From Bradyrhizobium liaoningense (GTDB lineage Bacteria; Pseudomonadota; Alphaproteobacteria; Rhizobiales; Xanthobacteraceae): a stretch of 64,000 nt of DNA. A program made the translations under genes and the position numbers. The stretch lies in NCBI RefSeq assembly GCF_018130785.1, contig NZ_JAFCJT010000021.1, forward strand, positions 1-64,000, written 5' to 3'. The notes beneath the pieces were generated by a model, which worked only from the letters and a program-made list of their open reading frames with translations, was not told the origin of the DNA and made no database searches. Of this stretch, positions 43,785 through 52,247 are shown in pieces. Each line of letters begins with the position of its first letter. The first letter of the stretch is position 1.

Positions 43785-44921
43785 ATGAAGTGGCTGCGAA
43801 TCAGCGCAGCGTTGACCGGTATTGCGGCATGCAGCTTCATGCTCGCGCAGGTAGCGCCGCATACCCGCGAGGCTGGCGCGATCATCGCAGCCCAGGACGA
43901 TCCGGCGACGCTCTCCGAGCTCAGGCTCGATGCGCTGCTGCGGCAGAACGACCGCCTGGTTCAGGACAATATCGAGGCCGCGCTCGCCGCCGGCGACGCC
44001 GATCTCGCTGACAGTTTTGTCGCGCTGGCGCGTGATCGCAACATCGCGCTGCCCGACGACCTCCTCAATCGCGTGAGCGATGCGGTGAGGGAAGAAAATT
44101 CGACCCGGCATTTCGCCAAACGGTTCGCAACCGGCCTCGTCACCGGCAACGCCGACGATGTCGCGAGCCTGTCCGGAACCGTCGCCGGCGATCTTTTCGT
44201 GATCGGCGACATCAGGGACGTCGTGCGCGAGGGCAAGCACCTCGCCATGGGCGAGGACACCGATCGCCTGGTGCTGGGGCTTGCGACCGCGGGCCTTGCC
44301 GTGACGGCCGTGACCTACGTGTCGGTCGGCGGCGCTGCGCCTGTTCGTGCCGGACTGACGCTGGTGAAGGATGCCCGCAAGGTTGGACGGCTCGGCGAGG
44401 GACTTGCCTTATGGGCCGGCCGGTCGGCGCGTGAGGTGGTCGATACGCCGATGCTCCAGAACGCCGTCGCCAAGGGTTCTGTGTTCCGGCCCGGCGAGAC
44501 CGTGAGCGCGATCAAGGCGGCGTTCCGTGCCGAGAAGGCCGGTGCGCTGGTCCGGCTCGGGAAGGACGTCACCCGCGTTGCCGAAAAGACCGGCACGCGC
44601 GGCGCCATGGATACGCTGCGCATCGCCGAAGGCCCGAAGGACGTCGCGCGCGCGGCCCGGCTTGCGGAAGCGCAGGGCGGCAAGACCCGCGCGATCATGA
44701 AGCTGCTCGGCCGCGGCGCGCTGCTACTCGCCGGCGGCATGTTCGATCTAGCGCTCTGGCTGTTCGGCGCGGCACTGACGCTGTTCGGCCTGCTGTCTTC
44801 AATCAAGGCGACGACGGAGCGCCTGACCCAGGCCTGGTGCGACCGCAGACGGGCGCGCGGGCTCCGCCGCGCGAAACTTGCCGCTGACGCCGCTCTGGCG
44901 AACGCGGCCGTCACGGCCTAA
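43785..44921 (+). CDS. hypothetical protein with terminal membrane segments
   Basis: 378 residues, family not recognised. One hydrophobic segment near the N-terminus (ISAALTGIAACSFMLAQV), another near residue 170 (LVLGLATAGLAVTAVTYVSV), and a hairpin near residue 320 (GALLLAGGMFDLALWLFGAALTLFG split over two helices) followed by a basic tail. The soluble parts are rich in Ala, Arg, Asp and Lys helices. The ATG at 43785 is chosen because the first membrane segment follows directly. No neighbour suggests a role. Confidence 0.65.
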   Translation: MKWLRISAALTGIAACSFMLAQVAPHTREAGAIIAAQDDPATLSELRLDALLRQNDRLVQDNIEAALAAGDADLADSFVALARDRNIALPDDLLNRVSDAVREENSTRHFAKRFATGLVTGNADDVASLSGTVAGDLFVIGDIRDVVREGKHLAMGEDTDRLVLGLATAGLAVTAVTYVSVGGAAPVRAGLTLVKDARKVGRLGEGLALWAGRSAREVVDTPMLQNAVAKGSVFRPGETVSAIKAAFRAEKAGALVRLGKDVTRVAEKTGTRGAMDTLRIAEGPKDVARAARLAEAQGGKTRAIMKLLGRGALLLAGGMFDLALWLFGAALTLFGLLSSIKATTERLTQAWCDRRRARGLRRAKLAADAALANAAVTA

Positions 44922-44957
44922 GATCAAACCTCTCCCCTCAAGACTGCGGAACTGCTG

Positions 44958-45713
44958 ATGCCGAGCTTTCACAACGGCGACGTTGAAATTGCCTATCTCG
45001 ACGAAGGCGAGGGCGATCCGATCATCCTGGTGCACGGCTTTGCCTCGAGCAAGAACGTGAACTGGGTCTATCCGACCTGGGTCTCGGAATTGCGCAAGAA
45101 CGGCCGCCGCGTCATCGCGCTCGACAATCGCGGGCATGGCGAAAGCGCAAAACTCTACGAGCCCAAGCAGTACTCGATCCCGACCATGGCCGGTGACGTG
45201 CTCGCGCTGATGGATCACCTCGCGATTCCGCAGGCCGACATCATGGGCTATTCGATGGGCGGACGGATGACGGCCTGGCTCTCCCTCAACGAGCCGCAGC
45301 GCCTGCGCTCGGCGATCCTCGGCGGCATCGGTATCGGTGGCCTGATCGAGGGTACCGGGCCCGGCGAGAACGTCGCGAAGGCGCTGGAAGCGCCCTCGCT
45401 CGACGACGTCACCGATCCCGTCGGCCGCACGTTTCGCGCCTTCGCCGAACAGACCCGTTCTGATCGTCGTGCGCTCGCCGCCTGCCTGCGCGGCACGCGT
45501 GACCTCATGACGAAGGACGAAGCAGCGCGCATCGACGTGCCCGTGCTGATCGCGGTCGGCTCGACCGACGACGTCGCAGGATCCGCCGGCGCGCTCGGCG
45601 CCATCATCCCGAGATCGGAAGTGCTCGACATCCCGAACCGCGATCACATGCGCGCGGTCGGCGACAAGGTCTACAAGACCGGCGTGCTCGACTTTCTCTC
45701 ACGCCGCGGCTGA
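44958..45713 (+). CDS. alpha/beta-fold hydrolase
   Basis: 251 residues. ILVHGFASSKNVNW is the oxyanion-hole strand, GYSMGG holds the nucleophile Ser99, an Asp follows in VGSTDD, and RDHM near residue 235 gives the catalytic His. LDNRGHGESAK is the usual second strand. An esterase, lactonase or C-C hydrolase; the substrate is unknown. Its last 15 bases overlap the 3' end of the convergent membrane-protein gene. Confidence 0.92.
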   Translation: MPSFHNGDVEIAYLDEGEGDPIILVHGFASSKNVNWVYPTWVSELRKNGRRVIALDNRGHGESAKLYEPKQYSIPTMAGDVLALMDHLAIPQADIMGYSMGGRMTAWLSLNEPQRLRSAILGGIGIGGLIEGTGPGENVAKALEAPSLDDVTDPVGRTFRAFAEQTRSDRRALAACLRGTRDLMTKDEAARIDVPVLIAVGSTDDVAGSAGALGAIIPRSEVLDIPNRDHMRAVGDKVYKTGVLDFLSRRG

Positions 45714-47075
45714 GGTCTCGTCCGACGGTTCGTCGTCGCTCAGGCGACGCGTCAGCGCCGTCAGCACGACGAAGGTGGCAACCCACACCATCCGCGCGCC
45801 GTAGCGATCGTGGGGGCCCGAGATCACGCCGCAGATGAAGGCGTTGCCGAGCAGCGCCAGCGTGACGGTCGCTGCGAGCAGCGTCAGATCGTCGAGCCGG
45901 CGGTTTGCGAGCGCATGCGCGAGCAATATGATGAGCGCCAGCATCGAGGCCAGCGCGACGGGAACGTGCAGCCAGTTGACGTGATCGAAATCGAGGCCGT
46001 GATTCTGTTGCCGCGCCGCGCGCATCGGCGCGACCTGCGCCGGGAGGTAGCGCTCGATGATGCCGTAGGTGTGTCCAATCCAGACATTGGTGCCTTCGCC
46101 GGTCGCGACATGCATCAGTTGCTGGCCCATCGCCCGCAGCGCCGCGCCGGCCTGCCAGGCCGGATAGTCGGCGAGCGAATGCACGACGATATAGCCCATC
46201 TCGTCATTCATGCCTTCGAAGCGGCCGAGCGTGTTGAACATGCTCCTGCCCCACAGGAACTCGTCGGCGGTTGCCGGCAATTCGTTGCGGTAGGGACAGA
46301 GCTTGAAGTGTTCGCGCGGGCAGTGGTCATTGAGGAAGCGCGCGACGATGCCATCCTGCATCATACGGCCGAAGGCGACGCCGTAGCCCCCGGGCGTCCA
46401 GGCCCATTTGCCTGACAGCGCGTGGTTCGCCGACACCAGCATCAGGCCGCCCACGACGATGGTCAGGCTCGCCTGCGTCAATCCGGCAATCGGGAGACGG
46501 CGCCCCAGAAACGGCCGCGCGATCCAGCCGGCGGCGCAGAGCCCGAACAGCACGCCGAGCGTGGCGCTGTGGGTCGCCGCGGCAAAGGCTGTGAAGACGA
46601 ACAGCGAGATTTTCTCGAGCGTTGAAATCCTGCTGCCGCCGACGACCAGCAGGAACAGCGACAGGATCGAGAGCCCTGCAAAGATGTCCGTGAGCAGCAT
46701 GCTCGCGAGCCAGGGCAACGCGGTCGACAGGATCAGGAGCAGGCTGATCGCGACGAAGCGAAACGTCTGCATCAATCCGAGTACGCGCAGCGTCAGCTGC
46801 AGCAGCCACAGCGTCGCCAGCGACTGGACCGCGAGGTTGATCCAGAAACCGAAATTCTCGCCATAGTGCAGATAGAGGCCGAACACGGTGGAGCGGCTCG
46901 GGACCAGATAGCCCTCGTACCAGCGCGCCAGATAGCCGCCGGTATCCCATTGTAACAGCGGATAGCCATTCCAGAATGCCGGTGCGATCAGGAGGAGGGG
47001 CAGCGCCACCGCCGCCAGCCGCAGCCAAAACGAGCCCGCGGCGCGCGCGCGCAATTGTTCGGTGGTGATGCTCAA
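45699..47075 (-). CDS. polytopic membrane protein of unknown function
   Basis: 458 residues with about ten helices. The loop after helix one, WNGYPLLQWDTGGYLARWYEG, has an acidic D and aromatic residues as in GT-C transferases, but I cannot assign a family. A long periplasmic loop with CPREHFKLCPYRNELP near residue 250 carries two cysteines. Starts with TTG at 47075, with GGAG six bases upstream; no in-frame ATG lies nearby. Its 3' end overlaps the hydrolase gene by 15 bases. Confidence 0.72.
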   Translation of the reverse strand: MSITTEQLRARAAGSFWLRLAAVALPLLLIAPAFWNGYPLLQWDTGGYLARWYEGYLVPSRSTVFGLYLHYGENFGFWINLAVQSLATLWLLQLTLRVLGLMQTFRFVAISLLLILSTALPWLASMLLTDIFAGLSILSLFLLVVGGSRISTLEKISLFVFTAFAAATHSATLGVLFGLCAAGWIARPFLGRRLPIAGLTQASLTIVVGGLMLVSANHALSGKWAWTPGGYGVAFGRMMQDGIVARFLNDHCPREHFKLCPYRNELPATADEFLWGRSMFNTLGRFEGMNDEMGYIVVHSLADYPAWQAGAALRAMGQQLMHVATGEGTNVWIGHTYGIIERYLPAQVAPMRAARQQNHGLDFDHVNWLHVPVALASMLALIILLAHALANRRLDDLTLLAATVTLALLGNAFICGVISGPHDRYGARMVWVATFVVLTALTRRLSDDEPSDETSAAA

Positions 47076-47352
47076 ATCCGCTCCGTCGTCTTCGGGACCA
47101 TGCCCGCAATAGCCGTTGAGGCGGAATTCACCAATAGTTTGAAGCCGCCCGGCTTGAATTTGGCAAAACCCTGACCATTTTGAGCCGACCTAGCCGCTCG
47201 GGGGCGTCAGAAGAAACTGTTGTGTTTCAACGCGTTGGCATGCTTTCGCGGGGCAAGGCACTGTTCACTCTCAGGCAAGCCCGTCAGGACTTTGTCGCCT
47301 AGACTGTGGTATAGAGCCAGCAAAACGAGCCCAATTCGAAAGAGCAGATCTC

Positions 47353-48177
47353 ATGGCAGTTCATCAGGTCAATCCGGGAGGAAAGCTCGCAACGCTTGAT
47401 CCGATCTGGGATCGGATTCGCGGCGAAGCGGAGGACATCGTCCATCGCGAGCCTGAGCTTGCGACCTTCATCTATTCGACGGTGCTGCATCACAGCCGCC
47501 TGGAAGATTCGGTGATCCACCGTCTTGCCGACCGGCTCGATCATTCCGCGCTCTCGGGTGATCTCGTGCGCCAGACCTATGACGAGGCGCTGCGCGACGA
47601 TCCCGATCTCGGCAACGCCTTCCGCGCCGACCTCGTCGCCGTCTATGATCGCGATCCCGCGACGGCGCGCTTCATCGACCCCTTGCTCTACTTCAAGGGC
47701 TTTCACGCCATCCAGACCCATCGCCTCGCGCACTGGCTCTGGCTGAAGGGCCGCAAGGACTTTGCGTATTATCTCCAGAGCCGCGCCTCGGCGGTGTTCC
47801 AGACCGACATCAATCCCGCCGCGCGCATCGGCCGCGGCATCTTCCTCGACCACGCCACCGGCTTCGTCTGCGGTGAGACCGCGGTGATCGAGGACGACGT
47901 CTCGATCCTGCACGGCGTCACGCTCGGCGGTACCGGCAAGGAGAACGAGGACCGTCATCCCAAAATCCGCCACGGCGTGCTGATCGGCGCCGGCGCGAAA
48001 ATCCTCGGCAACATCGAGATCGGCCATTGCGCGCGCATCGCGGCGGGCTCGGTCGTGGTCAAGCCGGTGCCGCACAACGTCACGGTTGCCGGTGTGCCCG
48101 CCAAGATCGTCGGCGAAGCCGGCTGCGCCGAACCGTCGCGCACCATGGATCAGATGATCAACGCGATGGGGCTTTGA
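47353..48177 (+). CDS. cysE: serine O-acetyltransferase
   Basis: 274 residues, first committed step of cysteine synthesis: L-serine plus acetyl-CoA to O-acetylserine. The helical N-domain (EPELATFIYSTVLHHSRLED) is followed by the left-handed beta-helix with catalytic motifs RSAVFQTDINPAARIGRG-like and DHATGFVCGETAVIEDDVSI, then HGVTLGGTGKENEDRHPKI and GAGAKILGNIEIG. The full set fits CysE and not a truncated acetyltransferase. A Rho-independent terminator follows the stop by 11 bases. Confidence 0.96.
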   Translation: MAVHQVNPGGKLATLDPIWDRIRGEAEDIVHREPELATFIYSTVLHHSRLEDSVIHRLADRLDHSALSGDLVRQTYDEALRDDPDLGNAFRADLVAVYDRDPATARFIDPLLYFKGFHAIQTHRLAHWLWLKGRKDFAYYLQSRASAVFQTDINPAARIGRGIFLDHATGFVCGETAVIEDDVSILHGVTLGGTGKENEDRHPKIRHGVLIGAGAKILGNIEIGHCARIAAGSVVVKPVPHNVTVAGVPAKIVGEAGCAEPSRTMDQMINAMGL

Positions 48178-48187
48178 GCTAGCGTGT

Positions 48188-48212
48188 AAGGGCCGGATTC
48201 TCCGGTCCTTTT
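48188..48212 (+). terminator. Rho-independent terminator of cysE
   Basis: AAGGGCCGGA-TTC... loop region ...TCCGGTCCTT followed by TTCG: a ten-base stem with one G-T pair and a TTTT run, starting 11 bases after the cysE stop. Confidence 0.7.
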
Positions 48213-48299
48213 CGTCCCCAAATTCTTTGGCAATTCATGCTGGCGGTTCGTCGCATCTCGTCCTAAAACCCGCCGACCAATTTCGATCGGAGACTTGCC

Positions 48300-48518
48300 G
48301 TGGACGTCAAAGAAGTCAGAAAGCTGGACGCGTATCTGAAGCGCGTATTCGGCAATCCCAAGATCCGCGTCGTGCCGCGGCCGAAGAAGGATGATTCCGC
48401 CGAGGTCTATATCGGCGAGGAGTTCATCGGCGTGCTCTTCGTCGACGACGAGGATGATGATCGCTCGTTCCAGTTCCAGATGGCGATCCTCGAGGACGAT
48501 CTCGTCGATCAGGAATAA
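48300..48518 (+). CDS. DUF3126 family protein
   Basis: 72 residues of a small conserved alphaproteobacterial family (DUF3126) with no known function. It begins MDVKEVRKLDAYLKRVFGN and has EVYIGEEFIGVLFVDDEDDDRSFQFQM split by an acidic cluster. Starts with GTG at 48300, with CGGAGA seven bases upstream. Often found near cysE in related genomes, as here. A terminator hairpin follows. Confidence 0.87.
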   Translation: MDVKEVRKLDAYLKRVFGNPKIRVVPRPKKDDSAEVYIGEEFIGVLFVDDEDDDRSFQFQMAILEDDLVDQE

Positions 48519-48540
48519 CGCGGCGATCGTGTCGCTCATT

Positions 48541-48572
48541 GGGGCCGCGCTTTGCGCGACCCCTTATTCTAT
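48541..48572 (+). terminator. terminator of the DUF3126 gene
   Basis: GGGGCCGCGC-TTT-GCGCGACCCC (one mismatch) followed by TTATTCTATTT, 22 bases after the DUF3126 stop and just before the convergent thioesterase remnant. Confidence 0.7.
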
Positions 48573-48972
48573 TTCTTCGCAAGAATGCGCAGACGCGCCG
48601 TGGCATCGGCCACGATGATGCTCTCGGCATCGACGAGGTCGGCTTGCACGACCATGTCGCGATCCGTTCGCTCGATGACCCGCGCACGCGCGGTGATGGG
48701 GCCGACCGCCGCAGGCTTCAGGAAGCGCGTATCCAGGCTCTTGGTCACCACCGTCAGGTCGGGCGCGAGCGCCGCCAGCGCGCAAATCCCGGTGGCGGAG
48801 TCGAGCATCGCCGCCAGGAAGCCGTTGTCCCGTGCCTGTTGGTGAACGCGCTCTGGGCCTGAAAGCGGATCAGCGCTGTTTGTCCCGTCTCGTCGAAGCC
48901 GAGCCATTCGCGGCCCAGCAATTGGGCGCCGGGTGGGAGATTTGCTGCCGCGTCGCTCACGTCGATCACCAC
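48569..48972 (-). pseudogene. frameshifted PaaI-like hotdog thioesterase
   Basis: Two overlapping minus-strand frames read as one hotdog thioesterase. The first, from ATG 48972, gives LPPGAQLLGREWLGFDE to FTNRHGT; the second, ending at 48569, resumes with NGFLAAMLDSATGICALAAL and ends LRILAKK. Between FTNR and FLAAMLD there are 14 bases where the family normally has 21 (about seven residues including a Gly-Gly), so a seven-base deletion appears to break the gene and remove part of the active-site helix start. A sequencing error cannot be excluded. Confidence 0.65.
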
Positions 48973-49025
48973 GCTTTCGTCGGTGAGCCTAGCAGCCGGT
49001 CAATGCCGCGCAAGCGCGACGCGCG

Positions 49026-49733
49026 TCATCCGCGTGGTCCGCGCAATTGCGTCGTCAGCCTGTCCAGAGCTTCCGCGACGTCGCGCCATTGCGACAGCCA
49101 GCTGCGCGGAAAGCGGAAGGTGAGGTCGGCGCCCCCGACGCGGCGTTCGGAGAGACACATGCCGGGCGTCGCCGCATCGCGCGTGCAGCGCGCGGTGAGT
49201 GCAGGGTTTGCAGCGGAATAGAAGTCCTCGCTGCCATAGGGTGTGTCGCTACGGAACGTCCGCATCGTCAGCCCGTCTGCCGCATTGGTCGCGGCCTGGT
49301 CGAGATAGCGCGGATAGATCGTGGCTGTTCGCTGTTCCGGCGCGAGTGCATCGTGATGCGCCGATATCGACAGGAAGACGCGGTCGATCGGCTGCATCGC
49401 CTCTTCGACGGTGTCGGCGGTGACGTGCTTTGGCGCGCCCGGCGGTTCCAGTGAGGGATAGAGGAAGTCGAGATCGATGCGTTCCTGCGGCCCGGAGTGC
49501 CGCTGGATCTTCATCCGGATCGCCGTCGTCGGAACGTTGAACAGCGTACCGCCGACGCTCACCGGTAGCCTGTCCGGCGCGTTCGCACCGCGCGAGCCCC
49601 AGGTCGGCCACAGCAGATAGGCGACCAGCGCGACCGCGCCCACCGCAGCAACGCCGGCGAGCACGATCGGGACGACATGCGCCCGTGGGTGCGTCCTGGA
49701 GGACCTGAGGGAGGTTGCCGAAAACATCGTCAT
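49026..49733 (-). CDS. hypothetical membrane-anchored protein
   Basis: 235 residues: a short basic cytoplasmic start, one membrane segment (VVPIVLAGVAAVGAVALVAYLLW, residues about 21-43) and a large periplasmic part with two cysteines (TARCTRD and GMCLSERR). Similar proteins occur in Bradyrhizobium, but the function is unknown. Start uncertain: ATG at 49733 or 49727, or a TTG at 49745. Stands alone. Confidence 0.68.
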   Translation of the reverse strand: MTMFSATSLRSSRTHPRAHVVPIVLAGVAAVGAVALVAYLLWPTWGSRGANAPDRLPVSVGGTLFNVPTTAIRMKIQRHSGPQERIDLDFLYPSLEPPGAPKHVTADTVEEAMQPIDRVFLSISAHHDALAPEQRTATIYPRYLDQAATNAADGLTMRTFRSDTPYGSEDFYSAANPALTARCTRDAATPGMCLSERRVGGADLTFRFPRSWLSQWRDVAEALDRLTTQLRGPRG

Positions 49734-49956
49734 GAGCTTGCGCAAGTCGAGCCGGGAAGTCGGCCGGTGGCCGACGAATCAGCGGCGAATATGCCATGCG
49801 GCGGCGAATTCGCGCAGCGTTCCCCGCTGCCGGGACGGGGGAGGGCCCTGCGCGGACCGGTTGCCGTCGTTAACCTTCCCTTAAGGATAATGTAGCGTTA
49901 ACCGGCACTCTTTGTCACAGGAAGGCTCCGGCGTTGCGTAAGGGCGGACCGTTCCG

Positions 49957-50286
49957 ATGACACCTGAAGCCTTCAATTCTCTCTTCTCGATCTGCATCGG
50001 TTTCGCGCTCGCGGGCGCGCTCGTGAACGGATACCAGGCGTTTGCGCAACGGCCGGCAGGCTTCGGCCTGTTGCAGGACGGCGTGGCGCCGAAGACGTTT
50101 GCGGCGGTTCCGTTCCTGGTGTTCGCGGCGCCCTTCATCATCATGCGCAACACGCTGCGCGGCATGCGGGTGGAAAGCCGCCGCGTCGAATTCGTGATGA
50201 TGGCGACCGTCATCGCCGGCTTCTGGAGCATGATGAGCGGCACCTTCTTCCTGATGACGCTGCGCGCCGCCGGCGTTCTGGTCTGA
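49957..50286 (+). CDS. small conserved membrane protein
   Basis: 109 residues with three hydrophobic segments: FNSLFSICIGFALAGALVNGY, FAAVPFLVFAAPFIIM, and VEFVMMATVIAGFWSMMSG. Rhizobial proteins with this layout are uncharacterised. AAGGGCGG lies about ten bases before the ATG. No operon partner; the carbonic anhydrase gene begins 78 bases later. Confidence 0.75.
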   Translation: MTPEAFNSLFSICIGFALAGALVNGYQAFAQRPAGFGLLQDGVAPKTFAAVPFLVFAAPFIIMRNTLRGMRVESRRVEFVMMATVIAGFWSMMSGTFFLMTLRAAGVLV

Positions 50287-50364
50287 CGTTTGCCTCTCGG
50301 CCGGGCCCTTTGCTTCAGGGCCGCCGTTTCGCTATGGCTGGGGTCAAAATGACAGGAGACCTCG

Positions 50365-50895
50365 ATGGCGATCTATGAGCTCGACGGGCAGGCGCCCGAT
50401 CTTCCCTCGGACGGCAATTACTTCATCGCTGAGACCGCCACCGTGATCGGCCGCGTGCGCCTGAAGCCGGGTGCGAGCGTCTGGTTCGGCGCGGTGCTGC
50501 GCGGCGACAACGAGTGGATCGAGATCGGCGAGGGCGCCAATGTGCAGGACGGCTCGACCTGCCACACCGATCTCGGCTTTCCCATGGCCATCGGCAAGAA
50601 CTGCACCGTCGGTCACAACGTCATCCTGCACGGCTGCACGATCGAGGAGGGCGCGCTGATCGGCATGGGCTCGATCGTGATGAACGGCGCGAAGATCGGC
50701 CGCAACAGCATCGTCGGCGCCGGCTCCGTCATCACCGAAGGCAAGGAGTTTCCCGAGCGCTCGCTGATCATCGGCTCGCCCGCGCGCGTGATCCGCACGC
50801 TCGATGACGCCCAGGTGCAGAAGATGGGGAGTGCGGCGAGGTTCTACGTGGCCAATGGCCCGCGCTTCAAGAAAGGCCTGAAGCGGATCGACTAG
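50365..50895 (+). CDS. gamma-carbonic anhydrase family protein
   Basis: 176 residues of left-handed beta-helix. Zinc ligands His67 (STCHTDLG), His84 (VGHNVI) and His89 (ILHGC) are all present; the Arg/Asp pair of the trimer interface is in VLRGDNEWIEIG. Homologues are called YrdA/CaiE/PaaY; many have carbonic anhydrase or thioesterase activity, and some are in complex I of plants. CAGGAGACCTCG precedes the ATG. Its TAG stop overlaps that of the Rmf-like gene on the other strand. Confidence 0.93.
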   Translation: MAIYELDGQAPDLPSDGNYFIAETATVIGRVRLKPGASVWFGAVLRGDNEWIEIGEGANVQDGSTCHTDLGFPMAIGKNCTVGHNVILHGCTIEEGALIGMGSIVMNGAKIGRNSIVGAGSVITEGKEFPERSLIIGSPARVIRTLDDAQVQKMGSAARFYVANGPRFKKGLKRID

Positions 50896-51056
50896 CTGCC
50901 TTCGGATTCGCGGGCTTCCATGGCGCCCGCAATCTTCTCATGGCCCGCCGACCACAGCGCATGCTCATCGCTGCCGTCCGAGTAAGGATTGGCTTCGGCC
51001 GGGATGTTTTCGCGCGCGGCGCGTTCGCCCTCCGCAAAAGGATCGCGATCGGTCAT
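50892..51056 (-). CDS. Rmf/CrpP-like mini-protein
   Basis: 54 residues. The pattern FAEGERAARENIPAEANPYSD... followed by HALWSAGHEKIAGAMEA matches the Rmf/CrpP small-protein group: an E-G-x-x-A-A stretch, an NPY turn and a LW-x-x-G helix. In E. coli Rmf dimerises 70S ribosomes into 100S in stationary phase; CrpP-like relatives have other reported roles. AAAGG lies about ten bases before the ATG at 51056. Convergent with the carbonic anhydrase gene, sharing the CTAG stop. Confidence 0.7.
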   Translation of the reverse strand: MTDRDPFAEGERAARENIPAEANPYSDGSDEHALWSAGHEKIAGAMEARESEGS

Positions 51057-51214
51057 CGTGATTTTGCCTTTCTGGCTTTGGAACGCGCAGCCGGCTCGGC
51101 GGTGTCCTTGTTTGCGCTGATCGCGCCTCCATCCTCGCTTTCAAGCTGATGTGACGGGATTTGTTCCGGAACGGGTCTTGGGTGCGACCGTTGACAGCCA
51201 AAGGAGCATTCCCG

Positions 51215-51520
51215 ATGGCCTCATCGCCTGCAAACAATTCAATCAAGACCTTGATCGTGATCCTCAGTCTCGCCGCGATGCCGGCGGTGTCGTTCGCACA
51301 AACAACCGGCGGCGCAACCGGGTCCAGCGGATCGACGGGAGGTGTCGCCAACTCCCCGGCGCCGCCGCCCGGCACCAACAGTCTCGGTACGGCGCAATCA
51401 TCCGGCGCGTCCGCCGGGCGCACCACCGGCATGGGCACAGGCGGGTCTGCCGATGCCACCGTCAATGCGGAGAACAAACTGCTCGACAAGAAGATGAAGG
51501 GCATCTGCCGCGGCTGCTGA
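51215..51520 (+). CDS. small exported Gly/Ser/Thr-rich protein
   Basis: 101 residues. A signal peptide (IKTLIVILSLAAMPAVSFAQ) is followed by a low-complexity Gly/Ser/Thr/Pro stretch and a charged end, NKLLDKKMKGICRGC, with two terminal cysteines. Function unknown. AAGGAG lies nine bases before the ATG at 51215; the frame is open to 51161, but that part has no support. Confidence 0.7.
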   Translation: MASSPANNSIKTLIVILSLAAMPAVSFAQTTGGATGSSGSTGGVANSPAPPPGTNSLGTAQSSGASAGRTTGMGTGGSADATVNAENKLLDKKMKGICRGC

Positions 51521-51625
51521 TGCTCGCGCGGAAGTGAGGCAGTGAGGCTGTCAGGAAGGCTCGGGTGACGGTAGCTTGATCCTGCTTTGAAGCGTGGAAC
51601 GTCTCCGCGCGGAGGATCGAGTGAA

Positions 51626-52024
51626 ATGTTACGCAAGATGATGATGGCGGCGCTGGCCGTCGCGGCGGTCGGGTTGTCGGCGCCGCAGGCCGCCCAGGCG
51701 AGAGGCGGTTTCGGCCATGGCGGCGGCGGCTGGGGACACGGTGGCGGCTGGGGCCATGGCGGCGGTTGGGGCCATGGTGGCGGTTGGGGCCATGGCGGCC
51801 ACTGGCGTGGCGGCGGCTTCTGGCCGGGCGTCGCGATCGGGGCGGGTCTCGCCGGCGCCGGCTACTACGGCGGCTATTACGGCTATGGCTACCCCTACTA
51901 CGGCAATCCCTATTACTATGGTACCGGCTACGACGATGGTGGTTATGGTGGCTGCTATGTCGTGCGGAAGCGCATCATGACGCCGTCGGGCTGGCGTGTC
52001 CGCCGCGTGGATGTCTGCGAATAG
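51626..52024 (+). CDS. exported Gly/His/Trp/Tyr-rich repeat protein
   Basis: 132 residues. Signal peptide (MMMAALAVAAVGLSAPQAAQA), then repeats of WGHGGG (four to five copies, residues 35-60), a hydrophobic GVAIGAGLAGAGYYGGYYGYGY stretch split by Tyr/Gly turns, and a compact end CYVVRKRIMTPSGWRVRRVDVC with two cysteines. The His/Gly/Trp repeats could bind copper or nickel. Similar proteins are common in Bradyrhizobium, with no known role. GGAGG lies ten bases before the ATG. Confidence 0.8.
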   Translation: MLRKMMMAALAVAAVGLSAPQAAQARGGFGHGGGGWGHGGGWGHGGGWGHGGGWGHGGHWRGGGFWPGVAIGAGLAGAGYYGGYYGYGYPYYGNPYYYGTGYDDGGYGGCYVVRKRIMTPSGWRVRRVDVCE

Positions 52025-52082
52025 CGTCTGCGACGCCAAGTCAGGACTACCGGGCCAGATCTACCAAAAGACCGGGCCCACC

Positions 52083-52124
52083 AAAAAACAAGGCCGTTGA
52101 CGCAGTATACCGTCAACGACCTTG
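52083..52124 (-). terminator. Rho-independent terminator for the coiled-coil gene (minus strand)
   Basis: CAAGGCCGTTGACG (52089-52102) and CGTCAACGACCTTG (52111-52124) form a 14-bp stem with one mismatch; on the minus strand TTTTTT follows. It lies between the convergent repeat-protein and coiled-coil genes, 124 bases after the latter's stop, and may stop both strands. Confidence 0.8.
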
Positions 52125-52247
52125 CCAGCCCCGGACATTGAAATCGGCTCACGCCATCCGGTAACCGGGAGCATCGCGCGGAATCATACGGGCGAATGTG
52201 ATCCAGTTCACAAGTGGAAAAATTTATAGTCACAAGCCATGACCCGA

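Noticed and set aside
51057..51190. Possible small minus-strand gene whose stop would overlap the Rmf-like start
   Set aside because: The frame ends with a plausible basic tail (ARSKARKAKSR), but I found no ATG, GTG or TTG in frame before it runs into the opposite gene's promoter.
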